Shown here piece after piece: positions 47,690 to 60,717 of a DNA stretch of 64,000 bases. How positions within the stretch are numbered: the first letter of the stretch is position 1; each line of letters starts with the position of its first letter. The DNA lies in the NCBI RefSeq assembly GCF_018320785.1, contig NC_054881.1:19096275-19160274 (forward strand). The letters run 5' to 3'. This stretch comes from Cheilinus undulatus. Taxonomy: Eukaryota; Chordata; Actinopteri; Labriformes; Labridae. Below the pieces are notes generated by a model. That model ran no database searches and had not been told where the DNA came from. It saw only the letters and a program-made list of their open reading frames with translations. A program made the position numbers and the translations under genes.

Positions 47690-48236
47690 GTAGATGCACA
47701 AGATAACCCCTTTGGTGCCTTCTAAGTGGACAAACTAGGCAAAAGTGCCCTCTTGAGTGCCCTCTAAGTGGACAAAATTTGATTAACTGCCTCTCTATTG
47801 CCCTTTTAGTTAACACAATTTGACAAAGTGCCCTCTTTGGAGCCCTCTTAACTTTAAGTGCCCTCTTAAGTGCCCTTTAGGTTGACAAAAGTTTAACCAA
47901 CATCCTCTTTCATCTTCTTAATAGAAAGAAGTTGATTAGTACTTTATAAGTGTTCTTTAAGTGGACAAAGTTTAAGAAAGAGCCCTCTGACGTACCCTTA
48001 AAAGGGACAGAATTTAACAATGTGCCCTCTATGTGGACAAAAGTTAACTCTCCATTGCCCTTTTACTTAACAGAAGTTAACAAAGTGCCCTCTTTGGAGC
48101 CCTCCAAAGTAGACAAAGTTGAAACAAAAGTGCCCTCTTAAGTGCCCTTTAGGTTGACAAAATTTAACCAATATCCTCTTTTATCTTCTTGATAGAAAGA
48201 AGTTGACAAAGTGCTCTTTTAAGTGTCCTCTAAGTT
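47690..48236. repeat. Degenerate minisatellite with higher-order period (array B)
   Basis: Units of about 40-45 bp read 'GTGCCCTCTTAAGTGCCCTT…GTTGACAAAATTTAAC'. A block of several units recurs after 272 bp: 'GTGCCCTCTTAAGTGCCCTT' begins at 47858 and again at 48130, followed each time by the same 'ATCCTCTTTTATCTTCTT' type variant. It has the same unit type as array A at 6768-7365. It ends exactly where a hAT-like end (AGTGGTTCCCAACC) begins. Confidence 0.75.
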
Positions 48237-48715
48237 AGTGGTTCCCAACCTTTTTTTCCCCTGAGCCCCCCTTCAAGTATCTAAGATGAGCTATGCCCCC
48301 ACCAGGACCCACAAGGAGAATAGTGACATATCACCATCAAAAATACACATAAATTTGAATTGTTTTTTATCACTTAAAGGCAAACACAGTAGCCAGAACC
48401 GCAAGTGTTATTAGCAAACCTTGGTATGAACTATGGGCTTTACCATGATTTTTAGGGAGGCCATCGTGCCCCCCCGAAATCTCTGGTGCTCCTGTGGTGG
48501 TTAAATGGTTCATAATTGCTTGTCTGTTTTTTTTTTTTTTTACAGAGGTGTAATAGGCATAATCACAATAAAAATGTTTAATCTTAGCCAGGATTTCTAA
48601 CTATTTCACTTCAAATAAAATGATAAATGAAACATTTTGCATGATGGTGCCCTAGGACACAACAGGTGCCCTTTTATCATCTTTGCCCCTCATACATCCT
48701 AAGTCCGCCATTGTT
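48237..48715. mobile_element. hAT-like non-autonomous element (one end clear)
   Basis: It begins 'AGTGGTTCCCAACCTTTTTT' then 'GAGCCCCCCTTCAAG', and has 'GTGCCCCCCCGAAATCTC' inside. These are the usual features of fish hAT MITEs whose ends read CAGTGGTTCCCAACC. The right end is not clearly defined and no transposase is present. A poly-T run lies at 48527-48541. Confidence 0.55.
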
Positions 48716-51150
48716 CTGTGTAATCTTGTCCTTATAAAATATCAGAGCCTGAGGGTCAGGAATGTTGTGTCAAATCTGACTTTTTTGCAGAGTGTTGTGT
48801 TGCTCACAGGCTGTTAGGACACCGTAATAGGAAACAATAAAATGAACACAATTTTGTCGCTGACGCTTGCTCGTATTGCATGCTGTTAAGGAGCTGAAAG
48901 GGACTAAAAGTCTGTTGACATTTCTTTTTTCATCAGTGGTGAACAAAACTCCTTTCTTCAATTTTTAGTGATATCTCTGACAGCCAGCTCATACTCTGTT
49001 CCTTTGTGCCTGGATTTTTCCTCTCTGTCGTTTTTAGCCTCAGTTAAGGCACAGTACTTGGTTGACTCCGTCAGCCCTGTAACTGTCAAACTCTGTTGCC
49101 ATTTTCTTTTCAAGTAAACTGTCTTTAGACATCACCACATCTCAGACCCTGCTCCATTTGGAGCTCGCTTCACATGTCTTCCTAAGTTTCATGGCAGTCT
49201 TTGTTTTGCTCTGCTATTTCCTTCTTCTCACTCTTTTTTCTCTCTTTACTTTCGCCACAGTTAACAGGCCAGTGTTAAATGTAGCAGACTTTGATTGGAG
49301 GCTCTCCTCTTTCAAGCAGCGGACCCCATTACACAGATGTAAGGGTACTGACCCACTGAACATGACCTCATTTATTCTTGAAGTACAGGAACAAGACCAT
49401 GCCTTGCAGCAAAAACCTTTACACTGCAATGATCAGCACTTATCAGTATAGTGATCTAAAGTATAGACCTGGCTTGGAGGTGAACAATATCACAGTTTAC
49501 TCAGTCCTGCAGACTTACTGCCTAGCGTCATGTAGCCAAATGAAAGTAGACAAGAGTTTATAGGAGGCTTGAGCTAAGAGGCTAGCTGAGTCTCTTTAAC
49601 ATACAAAAAAATACGCAGTGACTAAGTAATGATGTGCTGTTGACAAATGCGCCTGCTTGAGCTTGAGTGCCAGTTTCCTTTCCCCCATCCTTTGTTATTA
49701 TCAATTTCACTTTTAAAAATCTAAACTGTTTAAAAGAAGAAAACGCTCTACTGAGATCAGCCAAATGATCCCGATCTCTCTTAAAAGAGACCATCACAAC
49801 AGAAAAGAGTGGAAAGACATCAGCTGAGAAGAGCGGCCTCCTCTCTTTTTTTGTCCTGTCATCCATGAAACAACAAGTCTATCATTTAATCCTGCTTATT
49901 TGTGCTGTGTAATCATGTAAGCTGCAATTACAGTAAAATTTATAAGAAATTCAGAAAAACTGCTGTGAGACTAAGCCTTCAGTGACTCATTGTGCTTTTG
50001 TTTCAGCTCATACTACAGCTCTGCTGGTATTTACCACCAGCATAATGGCAGATGACTGTAAAATAATGGGTGGACTCCCATTAGTGTGCGTGGCATGACG
50101 AGGCACAGTTTGTTTGACAGTCTAGCGTCCATAAAACATTAATTAGATGTCTGACAGTGCTTCATGCTGAGCTGGTACACCGATCCAGACACGCTGGCTG
50201 CCTGACAGTGAAAAAAAAAAAAAAAAACTCCTCTGCTGTTTCTCAGCAACAGACTCGGTGGTTTGTTCTGTCTCATATCCACAGTAACAAGCAAGAGTTA
50301 AATATAGCCATGTTTTCTTCAGTATGAATAAATGTGATGTAGCTCTCATTGAGCAAGTGATACAACAAGGTTACAGAGACAATGAATACCTCCTCAAAGA
50401 GAGCTTTTAGTCCAAATGATGCTGTTCTTTGGTTTGAAGGCCAATTACTATCACCTTTAGAGTGTAAAACAAGAGAGCTGCAGCAAATAAAGAAATGTGA
50501 GGGGAGGCTCTGGTTAAGATGAGGCGGTTGCAGGTAAGTAGGAAAAATAAAAACATCTAATGCAGTAAAAGTGATGTTTCAAGGGGGAAAAATCTAATTA
50601 CAGTCACATTTTCTTGATGTTAAACTTTTATTATTTAAAAGCCAAGCATTTAGGGCAAAACACTGATTTCTGCAGCCTTTAACTCCGTTATTTTTACTAG
50701 ACTTAACAAAACTTTACCCTCCAGTATCACTCTCAGTATCACTCTTTTTTTACAGACAGGGTTTTTCTCAATAAATGTTACAATTTCCAGTTTGGTTTTT
50801 CTAACAGGCCTGTAGTTTACTCTGTATAAGTTTTGCACTCTAATAAGCCACTCAGGACAAAATGGGCCACTGGGAAAAAAATATTTTTTTAAAAATTCAA
50901 AGGAATTTCCCATGATATGGGATTAATTTTTTTTTCTTAAATTTAAGACCTGATCAGAACTACCAAGATTTAAATATTTGGGGGATTTTAACCATTTAAA
51001 GGCCAATTTGAATACAGGAAGTTACTGTTTATTTCATTAAAAAGTTAGAAAAAGAGTTAGTTTTTAAAATATAAGAAATACATCTTGGTGGCTGGGTTTT
51101 TTTTTTTCCTGCATAGTCCTGGATATGTTAAAAATTAGCAACAAAACTGT
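48716..51150. other. Intergenic, nothing recognised
   Basis: AT-rich non-coding sequence with a poly-A run at 50211-50226. No gene or family is recognised. Confidence 0.4.
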
Positions 51151-51179
51151 TTTTAATCCAATACAGCTTTTTGGGTACT

Positions 51180-51443
51180 GTGAAACATGTACAACCCCAA
51201 TAATATAATTTCAAATCTACTTTTTGCAGATGATGGGGTTCTGCTGGCCTCCTCAGCTGGGGACCTCCAGCAGGCATTGGGGCGGTTTGTTCCAAAACCA
51301 ATTTGGTTAAGAGGGCAAAGCTTTGATTATGCCAGCTGATCTTCCAGCTATCACCTATGGTCATGAGTTTTGGGTAACGATTGAAAGACTGAGACTGAGG
51401 GGTCAAGCAATTGCAACGAGGTTCCTCAGGAAGATGGCTGGGC
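51180..51443 (+). mobile_element. LINE reverse-transcriptase fragment
   Basis: Plus-strand reading gives FADDGVLLASSAGDLQQALG (51220-51280, the FADD catalytic motif of non-LTR reverse transcriptases). Later it gives ITYGHEFWVTIERLRLRGQ and ATRFLRKMAGR (to 51443), typical of fish LINE ORFs. An internal deletion joins the two parts. The last 64 bp reappear inverted at 51720-51783. Confidence 0.7.
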
Positions 51444-51779
51444 GACATGTCAGGGACTATGCTTGAAAAATCCCCCACCCATTTGACAATCATTTTTTTT
51501 AGAAGATAACTATATATATATATATATATATATATAGTTATCTTCTAAAAAAAATGATTGTCAAATGGGTGGGGGATTTTTCAAGCATAGTCCCTGACAT
51601 GTCAAAGATTACCAACATAACTCATTTTGATGCATTATAAGTTTTTTGTTTGTTTGTTTTTCTTTTTTTTATTTTATTTTTCTGGAGCTGGGTCGCAGTG
51701 GCAGCAGGCTAAAGTCTGAGCCCAGCCATCTTCCTGAGGAACCTCGTTGCAATTGCTTGACCCCTCAGTCTCAGTCTTT

Positions 51780-51783
<4 letters not shown>
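51380..51783. repeat. Compound inverted repeat with AT core
   Basis: 51444-51603 is a perfect 160-bp palindrome (80-bp arms, centre between 51523 and 51524 in an AT run). The flanking 64 bp on the left (51380-51443) are an exact reverse complement of 51720-51783. So a 144-bp left arm is matched on the right with a 116-bp unpaired stretch (51604-51719) in the middle. Arms show no mismatch by eye, implying recent formation. Confidence 0.9.

Positions 51784-51834
<51 letters not shown>
51784..51834. repeat. (TA)n microsatellite
   Basis: A pure TA dinucleotide run immediately after the outer arm of the inverted repeat. Confidence 0.95.
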
Positions 51835-51837
<3 letters not shown>

Positions 51838-51839
51838 AA

Positions 51840-53560
51840 CAGTGACTAATTATCAAACTGGCATTTAAAGGGTTAAAATCCTGCAAGTATTAAAAAATTC
51901 AGTTGTAATGATCAGAGCTGATATTGATTTAAAAAAAAAAAAATCCTAAAAATAGGGATGCATTTTTTCTGTAATTTTTTTAAATAATGTTTTTAACGGT
52001 GGACCTTTTTTTGGTCCTGAATGGCTTAGAATACATAATTTGAGCAATACTGTAGGATTAAACTAAGAAACTGTAATGAAGACAAAATATAGATGAAAGA
52101 CTCAAATAACAACTCAGAAAAAATCTGTGCACATAAGAAGGAAATGTTTGCCTTCTGGCAAACTATCAGCAAAAACATTCACTCTTGTACTTTAAGAAAG
52201 TGTTAGGGATCAAAGTCAAATTGAGACCATATTATTTTCTTTTTTTAGCTTTAGCTGCCACCACACAACCTTTAATCATGAACAGTTATTATATAACCTG
52301 ATTATTAAGCTTTTGATCATGTGTCAACAGTCAAAATGTAAATCTGTCTTAAAAGGCTGTCATATCAGCTGTAGTTTTAGTCATTTTCACTGAGGTGCTT
52401 TCACTTTAAACTGAGCTCTGCTTTATGTAATGGAGGAACTTTTAAGTAAAATTTAAAGAAAACTGAATCACAGTTGCCACCACGGTCCTGGCTCAGCAGG
52501 ATGTATACCACAGGTTATGTTTGACTGAATCAATCAGTGGATTTAAAGATGCTTTACGGGGTGAAAAAGGTGATGAAAATGTCATCTCTGTTCACTCTAA
52601 ACCTCAGGGAGAATCACTTTAACCCTTAGCTGTCTCTGGGGACCAGAAGACATGGTTCAGTGCTCACCTGAAAGAATGTGAGGTATATTATGCATTCATG
52701 CACCTCCATATGTGAGGAACCTTCATATGTGAGCCTTTGTTATGAATGCATCCATTGTCTCAGTGTCTTAAATCTGTGGATAATGTATGATGTGCTAAGG
52801 TTCACAAAATGTCTTAAGGCCTTGTACCCTGTATGACTGACTTTGTTGCCCTTCATTGAACCCAGCAGGCTAAATCACTTACATTTCCTTATTCATAAAG
52901 TTATGACTTACCTCCCTAATACTTTTGGCTAAGGTCTTTGCTCTGTGCCTCAGTAACAAGACTTACTCTCAAAATTTGTTTTGAAATGAATAAAAGGAGT
53001 TTCAGGTTGCTGCTCCTTCAGCCTTGGATTCCCTGCAGTTTAATCTGTTTTAAAAGTACACCGAAGGAAATGGAGGAAGATGCAACAGGTTGTAGACATT
53101 TTGGCTGATGACTTTCTGTGACCAGGATCTGGTTGATGTAATTGTTGCCTAATTTTTGTTTTATATCAGTACCGCTGCCTGTCTTGACCTGGACACTAGT
53201 TAGATTAGTTATGACATCATTAAACTTTAAGTGACCAGGATATGACAGCTAATTTATAAAGTGACAAAGATGCTAAAGTGGATTTGCTGTTGCAACGAAG
53301 AAGCTGCTGGTGAACACGTCAATGGTTGCAGGTGCTTAATGAAACAAACAGGGTCAGTGCCGACAAACACTGATTACTCAGAATCCAGTTTTTAACACAC
53401 ATAGATGATACTTTGAAGTTTGTACTATTCTTTAAATGTTGTTGAATTTTATACCATTATTTAACAGGCTTATACGGTAAGGATTGCTGAGATGTGTTGA
53501 GATATTTCATTATGATAAAGGAAAAGCAGAGAACGTTTTTCCTGTCTTTCTTTTGTTCTG
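51840..53560. other. Intergenic upstream of spag8
   Basis: AT-rich non-coding sequence; nothing recognised. Confidence 0.4.
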
Positions 53561-53580
53561 TCCCCGGAAAAAGCCGAGCC

Positions 53581-53594
53581 GTTGTCATGGCAAC
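53581..53594 (+). promoter_or_regulatory. spag8: RFX X-box motif of spag8
   Basis: GTTGTCATGGCAAC is an imperfect inverted repeat matching the X-box (GTNRCC-spacer-RGYAAC) bound by RFX factors, the master regulators of ciliary genes. It lies 136 bp upstream of the ATG. The right half-site is perfect; the left has one change. A second half-site-like GTTGCTAGG follows at 53615. Confidence 0.75.
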
Positions 53595-53729
53595 AGTTCC
53601 GTCAACAGACTACCGTTGCTAGGTGAATTCTCCAGACGACAGGAGACAGACTACCGTGCTGAGATGTTTTAGTGCACTCAAGTTTTCTTACCAGTTATTG
53701 TCAACCTCAGTATTTATCTTGGTGCTGAA

Positions 53730-56700
53730 ATGACCGACCAGCCTGTCTCTGTACATAAAGTAGGGAGGTGTATGTTAAACAACTGGGCAGAAGAGGTGAG
53801 TGAACTTTGCTAACTGCTAATGTTAGCTAGAAGCGCGATGTGACGAGGGATATTTTTTAGAACGTTAAAAAAGTTAAAGTTACTTAACATTAAAATGTAA
53901 CGTTTCACAATAGACTTGTCCTTTTCCCCTTTATGAATCTCGTAAACGGTAATAGGTGTTATGCTGTGACCTGTAACACCTCAGATTCTAGTTTTAATCA
54001 GGTTTTACATTAAGAACTGCGCCTGTAGCTTTGATATACATGGGATTTATTTACACAAAATTACTATAATGTGTTACAGCTGTGTTTCTGTGAAAGGTTG
54101 AAATGCTCTGTGGAGTGACTTTAGTTTTGTTATACAATAACTTAGCATATATTATGTGAAGCTAATTTGATTAAAAAGAATCTGTAAACTGTTACCAAAC
54201 AATGATAACATACAAGTTTAATCTCATTTAACCAAGATATTTATGAATGAACACATTCTGCTGATTTTAATCCAGAACAAAGAGCATACTATTGTATTTG
54301 AGTTCTAATATATTAATGAAGCATAGCAAAATTATCATGAAACAGACACAAGTCTTTTTCTGCAACATTAAAAGAAAACATGGTGTTATGGTAAAGTTAA
54401 AAATGGAAGGTTTTATTATTATAATGGCTTCATCTGTCTGTTGTGGAAGAATATCTGGAATTATTTGCTGGCAGTCAAGACTTTATTGAGGTGTTCAACA
54501 AGCAGATGTATTCCGCATTAAAGAACACAATCACTCTCTAGATTCAGATCAAATTCTCTTCATACAACCCAGAGTCCAAACAAGCTGGGCACTGTGTGAA
54601 ATATAAATGAAAACAGAATGCCAGTTGCAAATTACATAAACCTATACTCTATTCTCAATAGAACATAAACAGCATATCAAATGTTTGATTGCAGCCGTGC
54701 AGCTGTGAAGCCATGCTGTTGTGATGGATGTGGTATGTGGTTTAGGCATTGTCTTGCTGCATATGCAAGGCCTTCCTTGAAAGAGACGGCTGGTTGGGGG
54801 CAGATGTTACTCTCAAATCTTCTTTTTGGCGTTGATAGTGCCTTTCCAGAGGTGTAAGCTGGCCATGCCACAGGCACTAATACAACCCCATACCTGCAGA
54901 GATGCAGGTATGGGGTAACCCTACCCTAATGCAGTGCTACTAAAGATCACCAGCATCCAATGTTGACCATTCTGCCTTACACACAGATTCCTCCAGATTC
55001 TCTAAATCTTTTGATGATATTATATGCTGTAGATGGTGGGATATTCTGTCTTTGTAATGTCAAAGTGAGAAACATGGTGAAAATCTGCCCATCTTTACTT
55101 TGGAGAGAACCTCCTAAAATTCTCTTTTCATACCCAGTCATATAACTGATCTGTTGCCAGTTAACCTAAATAGTTGCAAAAATGCTCCATCCAGCTGTTT
55201 TTTCATGGGTATCACTGACTTTCCCAACTTTTGTTGCCCCGTCTCTACTTTTTGGACATGTGTTGCTGCTATCAAATTCAAAATGAGGTAATATTTTTCA
55301 TTGAAATGGTAAAATGTCTCAGTTCAAAATCTGATATGTTATTTATACTCAAATGTGAATAAAATATGGGTTTATGAGATTTACAAATCACTGCATTCTG
55401 TTTATATTTACATTTTTAAAAAGTGCCCCAACTTTTGAGGAATAAAGTTTTTATTACTTTTATTATATCAGCAAGGAATATCAACATACTAATCTATTAT
55501 GTTTGTATGATTATAAGATACAGTGGTGGTAGTATTAATGGAATTATTTGAAAAGCAGATGTTTGTTTCCTCGTTGAACTTGAATGTCTTTGTACCCAGA
55601 GGGCCGCTGCTGCTCTTGACACAGAGGAGACGAGGATCCAGATCCAAAGACAAGGACACAAAGGGATTCTCACATTGGCCCAAGACTCTACAATGGAAAC
55701 TGTGACCACACACAGAGCAGTATTCATCCCTCCGAAGGATCCAGGAGTGAGGAAGAGAGGTATGTGTCTATCTTTGTGCATCAACAATAGAAGTATTCTT
55801 ACCTTAATAAACCATTAAAACAAAGGTGTGATGTGTATGTTATAAATGGTAAAAACTTCACATATAGGTGGGATTTTCTTAAAGAGCATTTGATTATATA
55901 CTGTATGCTTTGATCTTTGTGCATTTAATTTCTGTGTTTATTCTTTGTTTTCTGTTGCAAGTCTTTCTCCACAGACTTTTTATGCGTGCCCATTTCATTT
56001 CTGTTTTTTTTTTTTTTTTTATTCCCTTGGTTCAGGCATCAGAAGTGAGCTTTTGGAAAAACATATCGCCCTGATGATAAGGTAAATCAGCTATGAAACC
56101 AGTTTTTTTGATGCTGGATAAATTACCGCTGGAAGCGGTTTGTTTATGGAAACGGAGAACACTGCCTGACCATGCCGAGAGGGAAACATGCTGAAGGAAA
56201 GTGATGTAATATTTACACGTCTGGGTTTGTTTTACTGTTCAATCACAGCTGTAATACCTTTTAAATCACATTTTATGATGTTATTTTACACGGAGGCCAG
56301 TCATCCTAATGGGGTTTATGGAGTCGATCCCCACAGATGTGGTTATTAACGTCCCCGCACCAGTTAACTGCTCATAAAGAATACAAAGCATCATGTCTTC
56401 AGTGAAAACAGCTCAAGCAGCAGTAGACGCTGTCTCATCACTCAAGCTTTAACCATACACTGAATTTCCTGGACTTTATAAGCAAACACCAACGCTATTT
56501 GATTCCTACCAGATTATAGTCATCTATAACTGAGAGGCTTTCAAGACTGATTGGTTGGCATTTAAAACAGACACTTAGACAACAGGTTAGGAGTAAACAT
56601 CACATCATAACACATCAAATCAAATGTTCAAGGATTATGCATTCCTTACATCATCAGTCTGTTGCGCCCACACAGTTGTTTTCACTGATTAAACCCTGTT

Positions 56701-59700
56701 CTCAGGACTGTGTGGGAATCAACAGACTGTGCTCGTATCTGCTTCACTCTTCTGGTGTGTTCTTTCATCTCTTAAGGCTGACATCTTCACCATCTCTGTG
56801 GGTACATATGGCTCTATTTTATCCTTGTTTCCCACCATTGTGTTCAATAGCAGCCCAATAGGATGGAACATTCGATCAGTCAAACTAGAAGTCAGTCATT
56901 AGCAGAGATTATTTCTACAGAACACTGTTAAATTAGCTCATATTATTACTGATTTCCCCACTCAATGCCAGTGTTGTTGTTTTATACAGGCACTAGGTTG
57001 AAGCTGTTCCTTTAATAACCAGCAAGGCAAAATTCTTTGTCATATTTTCATCCCCACTTGTTACTCTTTGAGGATCAACGGCAGTTGGCATAATTTAATT
57101 ATTTGCCATTAGCCTGTTAAGAGACAGTTTGACACAAGAAGCAGTGCTGGAACAAATACCGGGTTAAAAATGCTTTTCACTGATTAAGTGAAAATATTAT
57201 CTGCGACAATATTTTGGTTAGTTTGGATGTAAATCTCTGCTAGTTAAGATCAACCTTACGTCTCCATGGTGCATCCAAAAAATCACACAACTTAGTTATA
57301 ACTTAACTAGTTTCAGCTTAAGACAGAGACTACTCATAGCTGGTGCCACAGGCTAAGGCTCACTTGGCAGATCAACCTCAGATTTCCACATACTCTGCCT
57401 GTGTTGCAACCCGCTTGTGAAGCGTACTGCAAATCAAATTTCTTCCTTTCTAGTCAATCTTTGCAATTCCAAAGAGCTGATCATGCAGCGTTTTGAGTGG
57501 ATGACGGTAAATAGCTGTGCTCTAGTAAGCATTGTTTTGCTAAGAGTTAGCCATTATTTCTTCTTTTTCTATTGTAATCTTGCAGGAGTTGAAAAAAATT
57601 GGTGCAGCAGTTGCTACTTAACATGTGTATGAAGTAACCCCTAATGATGACGAACCGCTGTGATGTCACCACAGAAGTCAACTTTCCTAAACCAGCAACA
57701 TTAATGTTTGTGAAAAGTATTCTGAAAGAGAGGTTGTGGGTGCTGCCAGGCTTACGACTGTTGTGTCCTGTATGAACAAAAATGAAACTACATTCAACAA
57801 AACAAGGTGTTATGATTGACTCAGTAATAAGCGGTCTTCAATCTTCTTTTTCTTACAGTGAGAAGTTTCGTGCTGAAAAGAACTTACCCCAACCCAAAAC
57901 CGACTTCAGCTCCACGACCCAGAGGGATTTCTGCGCAGACGGATTTGTGCCTCCCACTCCTGAACCAACAGAGGTAAGGCCCAGGCTTGCTTCAATCAGG
58001 GGTTCTTAAACTTTTCAGCCTGCGACCACCAAAATAAAGGAGACAGGGGACCCCTACTGTACCTGATGGTGATTGAACACAGCCATGCGCATTTAAGAAT
58101 AGTCATGTGCAGACAAAGTCGCCCATGAGAGGGGATAAAGCAGAGGTGCTTTCCGGAACATAGACAAACTGGGGGCCCATGGAGTCAGCAAAATCATGGT
58201 CTGTTGTAAATTTAATCTGTGATAGCTATGTTTTTTTTTTTAGATCTGTATAATAACCAATCTTCAAAGCAACAAATTCATTCGTGCTGTATTTCATAGC
58301 CATCTTAAAAATGTTAATCCCTTTTCTTAAAAACAGAAGTAAAATGGGTTAAAATGGCTAAAATAGGTTAAAAATTGCAAAATTTTGAGGAAAAGGTGGT
58401 GAAATTGGATTTTAAAAGTAGCAGAAATTGGTTAAAAGTGGCAGAAATTAGATAAAAGTGGCAAAAGAGGGGAAAAGTGGCAAAATTGACTTAAAAATGG
58501 CAGAAATGGGCAGAAATAGGATTAAGAAAGGTCAGAAATTGGTTTAAAGTGGCAAAATTGGGCATATTAAATAGTGAAATGAGGTTAACATTGGCAAAAA
58601 TGGGCGTCAAGAATTAGTTAAGAAATGGCAAAAACGGACAGAAAATTGGTGTAAAGGGTTTAAAAGTGACAAAAATGTTACGGAAGAGGAAGAAATGGGC
58701 TGGAAATGTGGTGAAATTGGGTAAAAGTGGGATGAAAAATGGCAAAAATGTGTTAAAGTGGCAAAAATTGGTGGAAAAAAATGATGAAAACAGGTTAAAA
58801 TGTGGCAATGTTATAACTTTCCTAGTATGAATGAAATGAAATCTACCACGGAATCATCAAGTTTGCAGATTTTGAGTCTTTGATGTCGAGGCCTATTTGC
58901 TTTTATTATTGCAGACCCAGACACTGCTCTTACTGGCTTACAGATACTTTTCCTCATCAGCTCTTATTTGATTGAAAACAAAACAAACATGTTCCCTAAA
59001 AGCATACATTCACCATGACGGACCATCAGGATACCCTGCTGTTCTTCACTAAAACCTATATCTTCACTTTAATAAGTTATTGACTGCCCCCTCTGAATTA
59101 CTGGCCCAATTTAAAGAAATAATAAGGCTGTGATACCAACACTTAAATACGAACAAAAGAAGAGAGCCTCTGCAGCTGGAGCATTGCTTTGTGATGCAGC
59201 TGTAAACACAACCATTTGAAAGAGGCAGACTTCTTAATTACAATCCATTCAGAGGCGATATCATCCAAACCATGAGTGCACTGCTTTATATGAAATGAGA
59301 TGATGGTCCTAATGATGTTCTGAGCTGCAGTGATTGAGAGTAAAAGCTTTGTAGACTGGAGGAAAATGAGCTGTCTGCATTATATGGCACTGTGTGAGGT
59401 AAACTATAATTTTCAGGGTTTTTTTCAGTGTAAACGGAGCAATTATAGAACTGATTGTTGACATTTCTTTACTCACAGTAGGATGGGTGCATAGAATTGA
59501 TGGGGAAATGGGAAAAACAATATTGAGGGCAGTTTTGATACCACAGCAATGAAAATATAAGCCAGATGCATCTATTTTTGGATAATTTTGTGTATTTAAA
59601 TCAATAATATTTCACTTTTTTGGTTGTAGTTGATGCTAAAGTGGTTTACATTCATTTTTTTTTGTTCTTAAACTACACTCAGTAGCTTGTAATGACAAAG

Positions 59701-60679
59701 TGAAAACAGAGTTTTTCTTGCAAATTTATGAAAAAAAAAACAAAACAGAAATATCAAATTGATATGAGTATTGAGACGCTTTGCGACAAGACTTGAAATT
59801 TAGTCCAGGTTCCTCCATCTCTCACAATCATTGCCAAGATGTTTGTAAACCTTGATTGGAGTCCTGCTGGAGTTCTGTACAGATAGTTGTTTTTATTGTG
59901 TCTCTGAGGGATTTTTCTCTGTTATGTTCTTCCAGCTTCATATTTCTCTCCACTCATTCTTCTTTCTGCCTCCTGATTAAAAGCCTTGTCAACAGAAGGA
60001 AACATAAAAACAAACAGGAGGGTGACAGACAACACAGATAGACATTAAGAAGCTCGTAAAAGGTGTCTGAGACAAAACAGACTGAGTGTGTCAGCTTTGA
60101 GGATGGTTTTCTCCTCAGCTCCTGGGAGAAATAAAACGTATCATGTCCTTGAAGAATGAATGCCTCCCATTACTGTGGAGGACTACACTTTATTGAAAGA
60201 ATACTTACTTAGCAACCAGATATCACATTTTCTGTTGTTCCACCTTTGGATGAATCCTTTTTTTCATTTTTAGACCACTTGTATGAGATTGACTACTCTG
60301 TTCATACCCGGAATTTGTAGACATGTAAACTTTTCTAATACAAGTTTTAAAGACAATTTATTAAAAAAATAAGCTTAACAAACAATTTATTATTTAATAT
60401 TTAAAGTGCCACCAAGATTTCTGGTTTCAGCTTATCAATGTAAATATTTTTTTCTTTACATTGATAAGCTGAGGTTTCTGGTTAGTCTCCCATGAATCAT
60501 TAGGGTGCTTTTTGACTTGAGCTGGGTTATTTATGTGTAACAGTTAACCTTCATAAAGGGGTCATTTCATTTAGGCTTGCAATGATCAAAATAATCTTTT
60601 CATAACAAGTCCATGTAGTTTAGAACCACGAGTGGTTTGATTCACATCATCCATCCATCATATTGATCCATCCATCCAT

Positions 60680-60717
<38 letters not shown>

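Noticed and set aside
51646..51849. 67-codon frame across the inverted repeat
   Set aside because: It translates LINE antisense and a TA microsatellite (alternating Ile-Tyr); not a gene.
57782..58009. 75-codon frame with its own ATG
   Set aside because: Its codons from 57859 to 57973 are exon 4 of spag8; the ATG lies in the preceding intron, and the frame end reads into the next intron.
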